A DNA stretch of 60,959 nucleotides, taken from the NCBI GenBank assembly GCA_900319105.1, contig ONND01000017.1:1-60959 (forward strand). The letters run 5' to 3'. The notes beneath the pieces are model-generated. The model did no database searches, was not told where the DNA came from, and saw only the letters and a program-made list of their open reading frames with translations. Origin of the DNA: an uncultured Bacteroidales bacterium (GTDB lineage Bacteria; Bacteroidota; Bacteroidia; Bacteroidales; Paludibacteraceae). This document shows positions 37,597 through 45,639 of the stretch, in pieces. The first letter of the stretch is position 1. Each line of letters begins with the position of its first letter. The position numbers and the translations under genes are program-made.

Positions 37597-38355
37597 TTAA
37601 ATCCTCCCTACCACCTGTCCTTTATACCGCAGGTCCACCTCGCGGTAATGCTTGTCTTGTATTGCTTCTGCGCCGTTCTCCAGAAAGGTACGCAGTTTCT
37701 TCAGTTTGCTTTCATATCCGCGCATGGGTCCTATCAATGCCCTCGGTACAATAGTACCGCGCAGGTACAGATACACCATCTGCGGCGATTGAACATGTAT
37801 ATACGCCACTCGGCTTTTCCAATACGGTTCGTCTTCGAGCCACTCGGCAAAATCCGCCAGTTGTCTCGACGCGATCTGTACACCGACCGCCCCGCGCGCT
37901 ATCAGAACGCTGTCTTTCACCGCCGCCCGCACCGGCATCACCCGTCTGTCGCGGTCTATGATATAGGTATCCCCGGGCATCTGAACGCGTAATAGAGGTA
38001 CGCGTTGCGTGATACGCACCCGCATCTCATTGCGCGGCGTGAGATAACACTCGGCTGTCCGAACCATCGGATGCGCCTCTATCGTGCGCTCGATACGATG
38101 GAGCATACCGCGGTCCAGATGGCGTCCCACCGGATAGAGCTCCTCCGATTGCAATAAACGGCTCAACTCGGCTTCCGTCAGGTACATCCGCTCGGCACGG
38201 TCGCGTATATCATATCGGAGTGCCGCACAGGGCGTGTCAGTAGGCGTCATACGCACGCCGCTCACTACCGCTCCGATCAGCACACATGCCGTGATGGTGA
38301 TCCCTATCGCTTTCCATATGATCTGCGCCTTGTACCCCATTCCATCAATTATCAA
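37597..38355 (-). CDS. ftsQ: Cell division protein FtsQ/DivIB
   Basis: A single-pass membrane protein of the divisome. MGYKAQIIWKAIGITITACVLIGAVV carries the TM; a POTRA domain follows (RMYLTEAELSRLL ... HRIERTIEAHPMVRTAECYLT, then VRITQRVPLLRV), then the beta domain ending near LRTFLENGAEAIQDKHYREVDLRYKGQVVGRI. 252 aa from the ATG at 38355. The start overlaps the murC stop (ATGA). The first codons come from an ATTGATGATTGATGATTGAT repeat that also encodes the last residues of MurC; an ATG five codons in (38340) is the alternative start. Confidence 0.92.
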   Translation of the reverse strand: MIIDGMGYKAQIIWKAIGITITACVLIGAVVSGVRMTPTDTPCAALRYDIRDRAERMYLTEAELSRLLQSEELYPVGRHLDRGMLHRIERTIEAHPMVRTAECYLTPRNEMRVRITQRVPLLRVQMPGDTYIIDRDRRVMPVRAAVKDSVLIARGAVGVQIASRQLADFAEWLEDEPYWKSRVAYIHVQSPQMVYLYLRGTIVPRALIGPMRGYESKLKKLRTFLENGAEAIQDKHYREVDLRYKGQVVGRI

Positions 38356-39716
38356 TCATCAATCATCAATGCCTCCGTAATCGGCTGAACGAACCGGTCA
38401 ATATCGCCGGCACCGACAGTCATGATTACTGCACCTTCGTGCTTACGGCTCGCGAGGTAGTTCACCAACTCCGCTTTCTCCACGATGCGTTTGTTCGGGT
38501 TCGTGATACGCTCCAGCAGCATCTCGCTGTTCACTCCTTCTATCGGTAACTCGCGCGCCGGGTAGATCGGCAGCAATACCACTTCGTCCAGCGTGCTCAG
38601 CACCCGTGCAAAATCGTCCGCGAAATCACGCGTGCGGGTGTAGAGATGCGGCTGGAACACGCCGATCAGTTTACGCTTCGGGAAGAGCTTGCGAATCGAA
38701 TCAATCGCCGTCGCTATCTCCTGCGGGTGATGCGAATAATCATCTATGTATGCCACCTCCGGCGTGTTCACATGGATATTGAAGCGGCGAAGAACACCTT
38801 TGAAAGATGCTATACCTTCGCGCAGCTTTTCCTCCGATACTCCGTTCAGCCATGCGACAGCCATCGCTGCTACGGCGTTCTCGATATTCACCCATACCGG
38901 CACACCTAATTCGACATCCCGTATCACCGCATCCGGAGTATGAAAATCAAACAGGATTCGACCGTCCGACACCCGGATATGATCCGCATAAAAGTCCGCC
39001 GGCTCAATCATCGAATAGGTATAGCATTTGACACCGGGTTGCAAACGAGGCTGCACGGCGATGCCCTTCTTCATCACCAGCGCGCCCGTGATCAGACTCG
39101 TATAGTGCGCAAACGCTTCGCGGTAAGCCTCCGCGGTTCCGTAGATATCCAGATGGTCAGCGTCCACCGCTGTCACTACCGACATGTACGGCGTCAGATG
39201 ATGAAACGAGCGGTCATACTCATCCGCCTCCACCACCACATACTCGCTTCGGCTGTCCAACAGCAGGTTCGTATGATAATTCATACTGATTCCGCCCAGG
39301 AACGCATTCACACCGTTTCCTTTGCCATTATTCATCAGGTGCGCCAGCATCGTGCTGGTCGTCGTCTTGCCGTGCGTACCGGCTACACAAAGCGCTTTCT
39401 TCTCCCGCGTCACCATTCCCAATACCTCCGCGCGCTTGCGGATCGTAAAACCCTGCTCACGCAAATAGGTATAGATGACGCTGTCTTCCGGTACTGCCGG
39501 AGTGCGGACTACCAGCGTATCATCAACTGTTAATCCTAAACCTTGGACGTACTCTGCTGCATCTGTGTAGCTAATCTCTATTCCCTCTTCCTCCAATTCC
39601 TTCGTCAACGCCGAAGGCGTACGGTCATAACCCGCCACACGATCACCTTTATGGTGATAGTAGCGAGCAAGCGCACTCATGCCTATTCCACCTATGCCAA
39701 GAAAAAAAACTGTCAT
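38352..39716 (-). CDS. murC: UDP-N-acetylmuramate--L-alanine ligase
   Basis: Adds L-alanine to UDP-MurNAc, the first amino acid of the peptidoglycan stem. FFLGIGGIGMSALARYYHH is the N-terminal Rossmann motif, CVAGTHGKTTTSTMLAHLM the ATP P-loop, VVVEADEYDRSFHHL and DDYSHHPQEI are family signatures, and the C-terminal domain closes with AVIMTVGAGDIDRFV. 454 aa from the ATG at 39716, which lies just after the promoter at 39736-39766; the longer in-frame reading is rejected because it crosses the promoter. It heads the shortened dcw cluster. Confidence 0.96.
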   Translation of the reverse strand: MTVFFLGIGGIGMSALARYYHHKGDRVAGYDRTPSALTKELEEEGIEISYTDAAEYVQGLGLTVDDTLVVRTPAVPEDSVIYTYLREQGFTIRKRAEVLGMVTREKKALCVAGTHGKTTTSTMLAHLMNNGKGNGVNAFLGGISMNYHTNLLLDSRSEYVVVEADEYDRSFHHLTPYMSVVTAVDADHLDIYGTAEAYREAFAHYTSLITGALVMKKGIAVQPRLQPGVKCYTYSMIEPADFYADHIRVSDGRILFDFHTPDAVIRDVELGVPVWVNIENAVAAMAVAWLNGVSEEKLREGIASFKGVLRRFNIHVNTPEVAYIDDYSHHPQEIATAIDSIRKLFPKRKLIGVFQPHLYTRTRDFADDFARVLSTLDEVVLLPIYPARELPIEGVNSEMLLERITNPNKRIVEKAELVNYLASRKHEGAVIMTVGAGDIDRFVQPITEALMIDD

Positions 39717-39735
39717 CTCTATTCGAAATCGGGCG

Positions 39736-39766
39736 CAAAGATACAAAAAAATTTGCACATATGCAA
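39736..39766 (-). promoter_or_regulatory. Promoter of murC-ftsQAZ
   Basis: Minus strand TTGCATATGTG with TATCTTTG starting 23 bp later. Its -33 element overlaps that of the plus-strand promoter. Confidence 0.85.
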
Positions 39767-39783
39767 GAATTTTTGTAATTTTG
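39753..39783 (+). promoter_or_regulatory. Promoter of queH
   Basis: TTGCACATATG, then TAATTTTG starting 23 bp later. The palindrome TTGCACATATGCAA (39753-39766) serves as -33 for both directions. Confidence 0.85.
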
Positions 39784-39813
39784 CAGCGTTTTTTTAATCG
39801 AATAGGACAAACG

Positions 39814-40458
39814 ATGGCTAAGCAACCGGCAATCATCATCCCCGAAGGGTGTACCAAAGTGCTTCTGCACGCGTGCTGTGCGCCGTGCTCTTCCGCCATC
39901 GTCGAGTGGCTGCTGGCGCACCAGGTGACTCCCGTCATTTACTATTTCAATCCCAATATCTACCCGCTTGAGGAATACGAGATCCGCAAGAACGAATCGA
40001 AGCGACATGCCGCATCGCTGGGTATCGAATGGATAGACGACGACCGGTTTAAAACCGAAGAACAGCCTTGCGGGTACGGACATGAAGCGTGGCGCGAGGT
40101 GGTCTGCGGCTTGGAGCATGAACCCGAACGGGGCAAACGATGCGAAGCCTGTTTCTACTACCGCTTGCTCGCTACGGCGCGAAAAGCCCAAGAACTGCAC
40201 ATCCCTTTCTTCGCCACCACCCTCGCCTCGTCCCGATGGAAGAACCTCGACCAGATCAACGCCGCCGGACTGAAAGCAGCGAAAGAAGTTAACAGCACCC
40301 CGCATGGCTATCCGTGTGGCGAGACGCTCGCCTTTTGGCCTCAGAACTGGAGGAAAGACGGATTACAAGAACGACGAAATGAATTACTGAAAGAATATGG
40401 TTTCTACAATCAGATCTATTGCGGTTGCGAGTTTAGCATGCCTCCTGACATGCGTTAA
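39814..40458 (+). CDS. queH: Epoxyqueuosine reductase QueH
   Basis: Reduces epoxyqueuosine to queuosine in tRNA; QueH is the cobalamin-independent replacement of QueG. The 214-residue protein has the cluster/metal cysteines HACCAPCSS (Cys21, 22, 25), a middle motif KRCEACFYYRLLATA, FFATTLASSRWKN, and the C-terminal YCGCEFS. Start ATG at 39814 is 24 bp past the -7 box. Its final 62 bp also encode the signal peptide of the next gene in another frame. Confidence 0.93.
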   Translation: MAKQPAIIIPEGCTKVLLHACCAPCSSAIVEWLLAHQVTPVIYYFNPNIYPLEEYEIRKNESKRHAASLGIEWIDDDRFKTEEQPCGYGHEAWREVVCGLEHEPERGKRCEACFYYRLLATARKAQELHIPFFATTLASSRWKNLDQINAAGLKAAKEVNSTPHGYPCGETLAFWPQNWRKDGLQERRNELLKEYGFYNQIYCGCEFSMPPDMR

Positions 40459-41743
40459 ACTCTATGCGCTGCCGCATTATGAGTTGGCATACCGGCTCTC
40501 GGGTTCGGGAGCGATGATGATGAAGGACGGTAAGGTAGATCCGTTCATCCAGCGCCCGGTGCTCGGAGGACAGTTCGCGGTGGAGTTCCTGCCCACCGGA
40601 CGATGGCATTGCTTACAGCAATGGAACAACGCCTCTATCGGTGTCGGGGTCAGCTATCTCAACCTCGGCAATGAAACCAAGTTAGGTTCTGCCATCGCCG
40701 CTTATGCCTATATGAACCAGCCTTTCTATAACGGCAAACATTTCGCCATTGGTCTGCGTCCGACGGTCGGTCTGGCGGCCGTTACCAAACGGTACTCTAA
40801 CACCTACGAGGGAACCCATAAATACCAAGATCATGAAGGTGCCAACTGGTCCATCGGCTCTATCCTCAATGCCTATCTCGCGCTGGAGCTATACATGGAT
40901 TTTCCGATCAAGGACGGCTGGGCGATCACGCTCTCCGGAGGATGGCATCATATCAGTAACGGTTCGTTCATGCACCCCAATGCCGGTTATAACCTCTTCG
41001 GCGGAGAGTTGGGAGTAAGATATCACCCTCAAGTACAAAGGAACAAGGTACAAAGTACGAAGGAATTAGCGGACACGACGCGGATCTACGAAGCGCCAGC
41101 CCCCGACGTGCCGCGCAAACTCTATGACGGCGTGGATAAGAAATGGGCGGTGGAGATCAGCGCCACCGGCGGAGCAAAGCAGAACTACTACGGCGACAAC
41201 CGCAACGGACAGAAGTTCTTCGGTGTGGCTACCCTCAAAGCAGCGGCGTACTGGGTGCCCCTCTCTATCTTCCGTATCGGAGGCGGGTTCGATGCTTTCT
41301 ACGATGGATATTATGGTAGCGTGAGTGATCAGTTCGCGAACCTGCCGGGGAACGAAGGAGCCACACTCACCTATTTCGGAAAGACCTTCCTCAAGCATAG
41401 CGAAATAAAGAACTGTTTCCGCGTCGGGTTCAGTATTCAGCCGGAGTTCATCATCGGCAACCTGACCGCCGGCATCCATGTGGGCTTCTACCTGTATGAT
41501 CCGGTGAAGAACCTCGAGCCGTTCAAGGAAGCCGAAGCGGCTGACCAGAAAGGAGAATCGCTCCATCGTGGTCTTTTCTACGGCTATGATTTCTCCAAAG
41601 CCAGCAATTATCAGGACGGATGGTGTTACATGCAGTTCGTGCTCAAGTATCATGTACTTGACCACCTCTTCGTGCAATTAGGATTGAAGACCCACGGCGT
41701 CCGTGCCGAGTTCATTGACGCCGGAATAGGCGTTGCTTTTTAG
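40397..41743 (+). CDS. Lipid A deacylase (PagL)-like outer-membrane protein
   Basis: A 448-residue exported protein with signal peptide MVSTIRSIAVASLACLLTCV and an outer-membrane barrel. GGWHHISNGSFMHPNAG followed by GGELGVRYH has the His-x-Ser-Asn and downstream Glu of the PagL/acyloxyacyl-hydrolase-like catalytic triad (about residues 183-205). PagL removes the 3-O acyl chain of lipid A; Bacteroidales homologues are longer, as here, with a second half of unclear role. The start overlaps queH by 62 bp. An in-frame repeat insert at about 41035-41066 (QVQRNKVQSTKE) follows the catalytic part. Stop shared with the convergent gene (TTAG). Confidence 0.8.
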   Translation: MVSTIRSIAVASLACLLTCVKLYALPHYELAYRLSGSGAMMMKDGKVDPFIQRPVLGGQFAVEFLPTGRWHCLQQWNNASIGVGVSYLNLGNETKLGSAIAAYAYMNQPFYNGKHFAIGLRPTVGLAAVTKRYSNTYEGTHKYQDHEGANWSIGSILNAYLALELYMDFPIKDGWAITLSGGWHHISNGSFMHPNAGYNLFGGELGVRYHPQVQRNKVQSTKELADTTRIYEAPAPDVPRKLYDGVDKKWAVEISATGGAKQNYYGDNRNGQKFFGVATLKAAAYWVPLSIFRIGGGFDAFYDGYYGSVSDQFANLPGNEGATLTYFGKTFLKHSEIKNCFRVGFSIQPEFIIGNLTAGIHVGFYLYDPVKNLEPFKEAEAADQKGESLHRGLFYGYDFSKASNYQDGWCYMQFVLKYHVLDHLFVQLGLKTHGVRAEFIDAGIGVAF

Positions 41744-42966
41744 AGTTTGAGCAGTTTGTCCTCGAGCATATAGACATGCTCCACCGGTACCCCGTGCTCG
41801 ACGAGATCATGGCGGTCAGGACGGAAGATAGCGAAGAACTCCTTCGGACCTTTGCATAACTGCCGCGCCTGGCGATAGTACTCATAGGCCATCATCCGGT
41901 CACCTTGCAGCAACAAACAATGCCCGTAGTTCATATAATCCATCGCCGACTGACTTCCCCCACGCAGCTGGTGTAAGAGCCATGGAGCGGCGACGTCAAT
42001 ACGATCCCATAACAGATCCATGCGCCCCACCGACAGATACATGATAGCTATCTGTTGCGCGCGTTCCTGCGACTCGCCTACGATGGCGCTGAACACCCAT
42101 GTATCCGGCAGCATCTGGATCAGACCCTGCATGTACTCCTGTTCGGATTTGGGAATCCATCCCATGACGCCTTCGATATTATTCTTATCGCCCGTCAGTT
42201 CGAGTAGGTTCTGCAGCTCTTCCGGCAGGTCCTCCACTTTGAGGTCGCCCGAAGCGATCTGCTCACGCCAGTTTCCTTTGACCGATCGAACCAAGGCGCA
42301 CAAGGTCTGAAAAGCCTGCTCTCCCTCGTCCTCCAGCTCATCGATAGCGGCCATGAAGGCGTTCTGTATATCCGCAAAGAAATCGATCCGCACATCATTA
42401 TGCGCCATCAGGATGATGAGGTTGGCCAGGCATTGTTCGGCTACCACATCGTTCGAAGCGTTGATGCCCTCTATCAGGGCATAGACCGCCTGTTCGTTGA
42501 AGCACTCACGGACGTTCTTCGCAAGCGCTCCCACCGCCATCAGGCCCATAGCGGCTTTATCCTCCTCATTGAGCACCGAGGCAAACCATTGCCAGTCGCT
42601 CTCCTGGAACTGCACACAGTTGGCGAAATAATGCATTACCGACTGGGCACTATTGGGATTGAAACCGTGCATCTCGGGCGACAGACCGCGTTTGAGACGC
42701 AAGGACGCATAGGACGCATCGACCAGTCGATAAGTCTCCAGCGTCAGTCTGTCCAGCGTCGCCTCACGCTCGGGATCATTACCCGTGAGCCATTCGTCAA
42801 AAACCGACTGATACTCCTGACCGATGGACACAAAAGCCTCCTCGTAGGGGTTGTTCTCGCCTAACTCATTGAGCCATGCACGCACGATCACCAGCGCATG
42901 GTCTATCATACGCTCCCCTAACGCACGCTCCAGCGTTAATATTTGATCATCCAAGCTCTGTGACAC
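41740..42966 (-). CDS. Helical repeat protein, unknown function
   Basis: 408 residues, no signal peptide and no membrane segment, almost all helical. The C-terminal third resembles TPR-like repeats (MDYMNYGHCLLLQGDRMMAYEYYRQARQL). The acidic N-terminal part (DDQILTLERALGERMIDHALVIVRAWLNELGENNPYEEAF) looks like a helical scaffold. I do not recognise a named family. It is second in the unit behind the GtrB-like glycosyltransferase (30 bp gap filled with a GTACACCTTACACC repeat). A cytosolic scaffold or regulatory role is only an inference. Confidence 0.6.
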   Translation of the reverse strand: MSQSLDDQILTLERALGERMIDHALVIVRAWLNELGENNPYEEAFVSIGQEYQSVFDEWLTGNDPEREATLDRLTLETYRLVDASYASLRLKRGLSPEMHGFNPNSAQSVMHYFANCVQFQESDWQWFASVLNEEDKAAMGLMAVGALAKNVRECFNEQAVYALIEGINASNDVVAEQCLANLIILMAHNDVRIDFFADIQNAFMAAIDELEDEGEQAFQTLCALVRSVKGNWREQIASGDLKVEDLPEELQNLLELTGDKNNIEGVMGWIPKSEQEYMQGLIQMLPDTWVFSAIVGESQERAQQIAIMYLSVGRMDLLWDRIDVAAPWLLHQLRGGSQSAMDYMNYGHCLLLQGDRMMAYEYYRQARQLCKGPKEFFAIFRPDRHDLVEHGVPVEHVYMLEDKLLKL

Positions 42967-42996
42967 CTTACACCGTACACCTTACACCGTACACCC
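42966..42996. repeat. CACCTTACACCGTACA tandem repeat
   Basis: Two full units and a partial one of CACCTTACACCGTA fill the gap between the two genes. Another of the window's short dispersed repeat types. Confidence 0.65.
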
Positions 42997-43986
42997 TTAA
43001 ATCTCCGATTTAATCAAATAGTCGTTTCGGCTCGGACTGTTGCGGATGACCAGTTCGGCGAGGAATCCCGCGAGGAACAGCATACAGCCGAGAATCATCA
43101 TCAGAATAGCTATATGGAAATAGGGGTTGACGCCCACCAGCATCGCAGGCACGCCGTTCGACAGGGCGTACAACTTCATGCTGCCTACTACCACCACCGC
43201 GATAAAGCCGATGAAGAACATCAGACTGCCGACAAGACCGAAGAAATGCATCGGCTGCTTGCCGAATTTATTGAGGAACCAGAGTGTCAGCAGGTCGAGG
43301 TAACCGTTCACAAAACGGTTAAGACCGAACTTGCTTACGCCGAACTCGCGCTTGCGGTGTTGAACTACTTTCTCGCCGATCTTCGTGAACCCGGCGTTCT
43401 TCGCCAAGTACGGGATGTACCGGTGCATCTCGGAGAACACCTCGATGTTCTTCACCACCTCTTTGCGATACGCCTTCAGGCCGCAGTTCATGTCGTGCAG
43501 CTGAATACCCGTCACCTTGCGTGCCGTAGCGTTGAAGAGCTTCGACGGCAGGTTCTTCGTCAACTTGTTATCGTAGCGTTTCTGCTTCCATCCGCTCACG
43601 AGGTCGTACCCCTCCTCGGTAATCATCTTGTAGAGCGCCGGGATCTCGTCCGGACTGTCTTGCAGATCGGCATCCATCGTGATCACTACATCCCCTTCCG
43701 CTGCTTTGAAACCGCAGTACAAAGCCGCACTCTTTCCGTAATTCCTACGGAAACAGATACCACGCACAGGAGAACTTTCTACTTTCTGCTCTCCAACTTC
43801 TCTCAACTCTAAACTCTCAACTCTCAACTTTTCTATGACTTCCCACGAATCATCCGTCGATCCGTCATTCACGAAAATAACTTCATAGGAGAACTTATTC
43901 TCCTTCATCACGCGTGCGATCCACTCATACAGCTTCGGCAGCGATTCCGCCTCATTGAAAAGAGGCACTATAACCGATATATCCAT
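42997..43986 (-). CDS. GtrB/DPM1-like family 2 glycosyltransferase
   Basis: An inner-membrane-bound enzyme that likely moves a sugar from a nucleotide donor to a polyprenyl phosphate. MDISVIVPLFNEAESLPKLY opens the GT-A fold, VNDGSTDDSW is the nucleotide-binding segment, ITMDADLQDSPDEIP has the DXD-type metal site, and two C-terminal TM segments follow (FGLVGSLMFFIGFIAVVVVG, FHIAILMMILGCMLFLAGFLAE). 329 aa. Between the first two motifs lies the insert LRVESLELREVGEQKVESS (43780-43838), encoded by a CTCTCAACTCTAAAC-type repeat; homologues have a short loop there. Own promoter at 44008-44038. Confidence 0.88.
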   Translation of the reverse strand: MDISVIVPLFNEAESLPKLYEWIARVMKENKFSYEVIFVNDGSTDDSWEVIEKLRVESLELREVGEQKVESSPVRGICFRRNYGKSAALYCGFKAAEGDVVITMDADLQDSPDEIPALYKMITEEGYDLVSGWKQKRYDNKLTKNLPSKLFNATARKVTGIQLHDMNCGLKAYRKEVVKNIEVFSEMHRYIPYLAKNAGFTKIGEKVVQHRKREFGVSKFGLNRFVNGYLDLLTLWFLNKFGKQPMHFFGLVGSLMFFIGFIAVVVVGSMKLYALSNGVPAMLVGVNPYFHIAILMMILGCMLFLAGFLAELVIRNSPSRNDYLIKSEI

Positions 43987-44007
43987 GTCTTAATTCTTTT
44001 GCGGCTG

Positions 44008-44038
44008 CAAAAGTACTACTTTTTTTTGATATACGCAA
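44008..44038 (-). promoter_or_regulatory. Promoter of the glycosyltransferase unit
   Basis: Minus strand TTGCGTATATC, then TACTTTTG starting 23 bp downstream. Confidence 0.85.
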
Positions 44039-44041
44039 GAA

Positions 44042-44401
44042 AAAGCGAAGATTTTTAGTAGAAAGACGAAAGACAAAAGTCAAAAGATATTATACTAAGC
44101 TCTGCGCGAGAGTAACCGAATCGCGTATTAACCACGCGTTAATCACGTGTTAATAGCCTATTATACCATCGGCGCAGACCTTATATTTTCTATAAGTGCC
44201 AAGGAGAGAGTGGTTGAAACCCAATACGGGTGCACACTGCCAATTGTATTCCACCCGAATGGATAGATTTTACGAACCCGCATATGCCTGAAAATGAGCA
44301 CTTTCTGAACATGATGTAAGGGGCATCTCGGAGTAATCTCGGAGGCATCCCGAGGGCAACCTACCTCAGCGCAAGACCGGGGGTGAAGAGGGGGGATTAT
44401 T
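44042..44401. other. Gene-poor stretch with short repeats
   Basis: No convincing gene. It contains GACGAAAGACAAAAGTCAAAAG (same family as in tsaD), three units of CGYGTTAATNA (44122-44153), a CGGGTG/CACCCG stem (44229-44263 region), and CTCGGAG/GCATCCCGAGGG units (44325-44358) that echo the CGAGGT array after hisS. At 44385-44398 there is a 14-bp match to the 3' end of tRNA-Ser. Confidence 0.55.
44385..44398. repeat. tRNA-Ser 3'-end fragment (possible att remnant)
   Basis: GAAGAGGGGGGATT, identical to bases within the 3' acceptor/T-arm part of the tRNA-Ser gene at 50598-50611. It is the outermost of four such copies and could mark the left end of the island. Confidence 0.5.
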
Positions 44402-44488
44402 TCAGGTAAACCATAAATATCCCGTCTTTTCCGGCGCGAATATAGGCATTAAGCCAATTTGTCTGACAATAATTTTATGTTCGCTCAT
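44402..44488 (-). CDS. Possible 28-residue small protein
   Basis: ATG at 44488 to TGA at 44402, beginning MSEHKIIVRQIGLMPIFAP and ending YLWFT. It starts about 37 nt after a good promoter (44525-44555) that has no other gene behind it. No known relatives come to mind. It may instead be the leader of a non-coding RNA. Confidence 0.3.
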   Translation of the reverse strand: MSEHKIIVRQIGLMPIFAPEKTGYLWFT

Positions 44489-44524
44489 TTGTATAGGTCG
44501 CATAAACGTACACAAATGATGCTG

Positions 44525-44555
44525 TAAAAGTACAACAAATTTCTGACATATGCAA
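44525..44555 (-). promoter_or_regulatory. Orphan promoter in gene-poor region
   Basis: Minus strand TTGCATATGTC, then TACTTTTA, spacing 23. It directs transcription toward 44500-44040, where no ordinary gene exists, implying a small protein or RNA. Confidence 0.7.
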
Positions 44556-44586
44556 ATTTAGATGTCATTTTCAATCATTTTTTTAC

Positions 44587-44698
44587 TGCCGACCTTTTAC
44601 ACCGAATATCTAAATCGCCGACATATCTAACCCGGACTTCTCTATCTTCCGGGTACTTTCTTCGGCGATCATTATTCCCGGTGTATATATTCCCGGCA
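44587..44698. other. Ladder-like nested inverted repeat A (four helices)
   Basis: Four nested pairs: TGCCG 44587-44591 with CGGCA 44694-44698; ACACCG 44599-44604 with CGGTGT 44679-44684; ATCGCCGA 44614-44621 with TCGGCGAT 44662-44669; ACCCGGA 44630-44636 with TCCGGGT 44648-44654. They are separated by AT-rich internal loops of 7-9 nt on each side, with an 11-nt apical loop. The order and near-symmetric spacing suggest a rod-like RNA or an array of protein sites. No gene overlaps it. Confidence 0.7.
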
Positions 44699-44794
44699 AC
44701 TCTATCTTCCACACATAAAACAACCTATTATACACACACCTTAATTATCACACGCACGCATACAAAGACGGAAAGAAGGCAGGAAGAACGATAA

Positions 44795-44885
44795 TGGACA
44801 CTATAGAACTAATCGCCTTATCTCTCTGCCAGTTTACACTATTATACCGGCTTAAACATAAAGGCGATAATGGAAATAGTGTCCA
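44795..44885. other. Ladder-like nested inverted repeat B (three helices)
   Basis: TGGACACTAT 44795-44804 pairs with ATAGTGTCCA 44876-44885; ATCGCCTT 44812-44819 with AAGGCGAT 44861-44868; GCCAGTTTA 44828-44836 with TATACCGGC 44843-44851 (two mismatches). Internal loops are 7 by 7 and 8 by 9 nt, the apical loop 6 nt. The architecture is like element A about 100 bp upstream, and both contain ATCGCC/GGCGAT. A terminator-like hairpin follows at 44930. Confidence 0.7.
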
Positions 44886-44929
44886 ATGATAGATGTAAAT
44901 GTGAACAATATCGGCTACTAAACGAAAAG

Positions 44930-44966
44930 CCCCGGAAGCGAATCAAGCCTCCGGGGTTCTTCTTGC
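44930..44966 (+). terminator. Rho-independent-type terminator
   Basis: CCCCGGA 44930-44936 pairs with TCCGGGG 44950-44956, followed by TTCTTCTT. It would end a plus-strand transcript of the ladder elements. Confidence 0.6.
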
Positions 44967-45029
44967 ATATATCGACCTAATCCATAACAATATCGTCGAT
45001 GAGGTTCAGATGTCTACATCATACAAGAT

Positions 45030-45536
45030 TTAATGTTCAGCGAGTAGTTTTTCCTTCTGTGAATTAAACTCTTCCTGCGTTAATACTCCGGAATCAAGAA
45101 GTTCCTTTAATTCTTTTAGCTTAGTAACTGTGTCTTTTTGATTTGTTGGTGTTGCCGCTTGTATATTCGTTTGTATATTCGTTTGTTTATCTTTTGCTAC
45201 TTTGCGATATGCGAGTACAAACGTTGTTCCTAATATTGCACCCATGGGGAATGAGATAAACAGTATCATGCGGAAAACGAACTCATCCATTGAGAACATA
45301 TCTTCAATACTTCCTCCAATAATGAGACAAATTAGGATGAAAGATAATATCCAACCTATAATTATTCCAAATAATATGGAAATTCCAATGGGTTTTTCTA
45401 CTATATAGTTACTTTGATGCTCAGAATCGTCTATTACATTAAACAACTCTTTAGAGCATCCACACTCAGGACATTGATCAGGTACTGATCCCTCCACAAA
45501 TTCTTTTTGACAAACCGGGCAAATATATTCTTTCAT
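45030..45536 (-). CDS. Zinc-ribbon membrane protein with C-terminal SHOCT domain
   Basis: 168 residues. An N-terminal zinc ribbon (CPVCQKEF ... CPECGC, four Cys), then two hydrophobic segments (ISILFGIIIGWILSFILICLIIGG and FRMILFISFPMGAILGTTFVLAY), and a SHOCT-type tail (VTKLKELKELLDSGVLTQEEFNSQKEKLLAEH), a short helical pair typical of oligomerising or anchoring proteins. I chose the ATG at 45536 because GGGAG lies at a good distance before it; 45542 is the alternative. Base composition is visibly AT-richer than the core genes, and it sits at the tail of the minus-strand island cassette. Function unknown. Confidence 0.7.
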   Translation of the reverse strand: MKEYICPVCQKEFVEGSVPDQCPECGCSKELFNVIDDSEHQSNYIVEKPIGISILFGIIIGWILSFILICLIIGGSIEDMFSMDEFVFRMILFISFPMGAILGTTFVLAYRKVAKDKQTNIQTNIQAATPTNQKDTVTKLKELKELLDSGVLTQEEFNSQKEKLLAEH

Positions 45537-45639
45537 ATTCATCTCCCTTATACGTGTCGGGCGCAACTTTTAAATTTATAATATGTGATTATTAGATTTG
45601 AAAGGCTCTCTATAGTGTATTTATTCCACTCGATTCTTT

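Noticed and set aside
44794-44889. 31-residue frame MDTIELIALSLCQF in ladder element B
   Set aside because: It is fully inside the inverted repeat, whose pairing better explains the sequence; no promoter before it.
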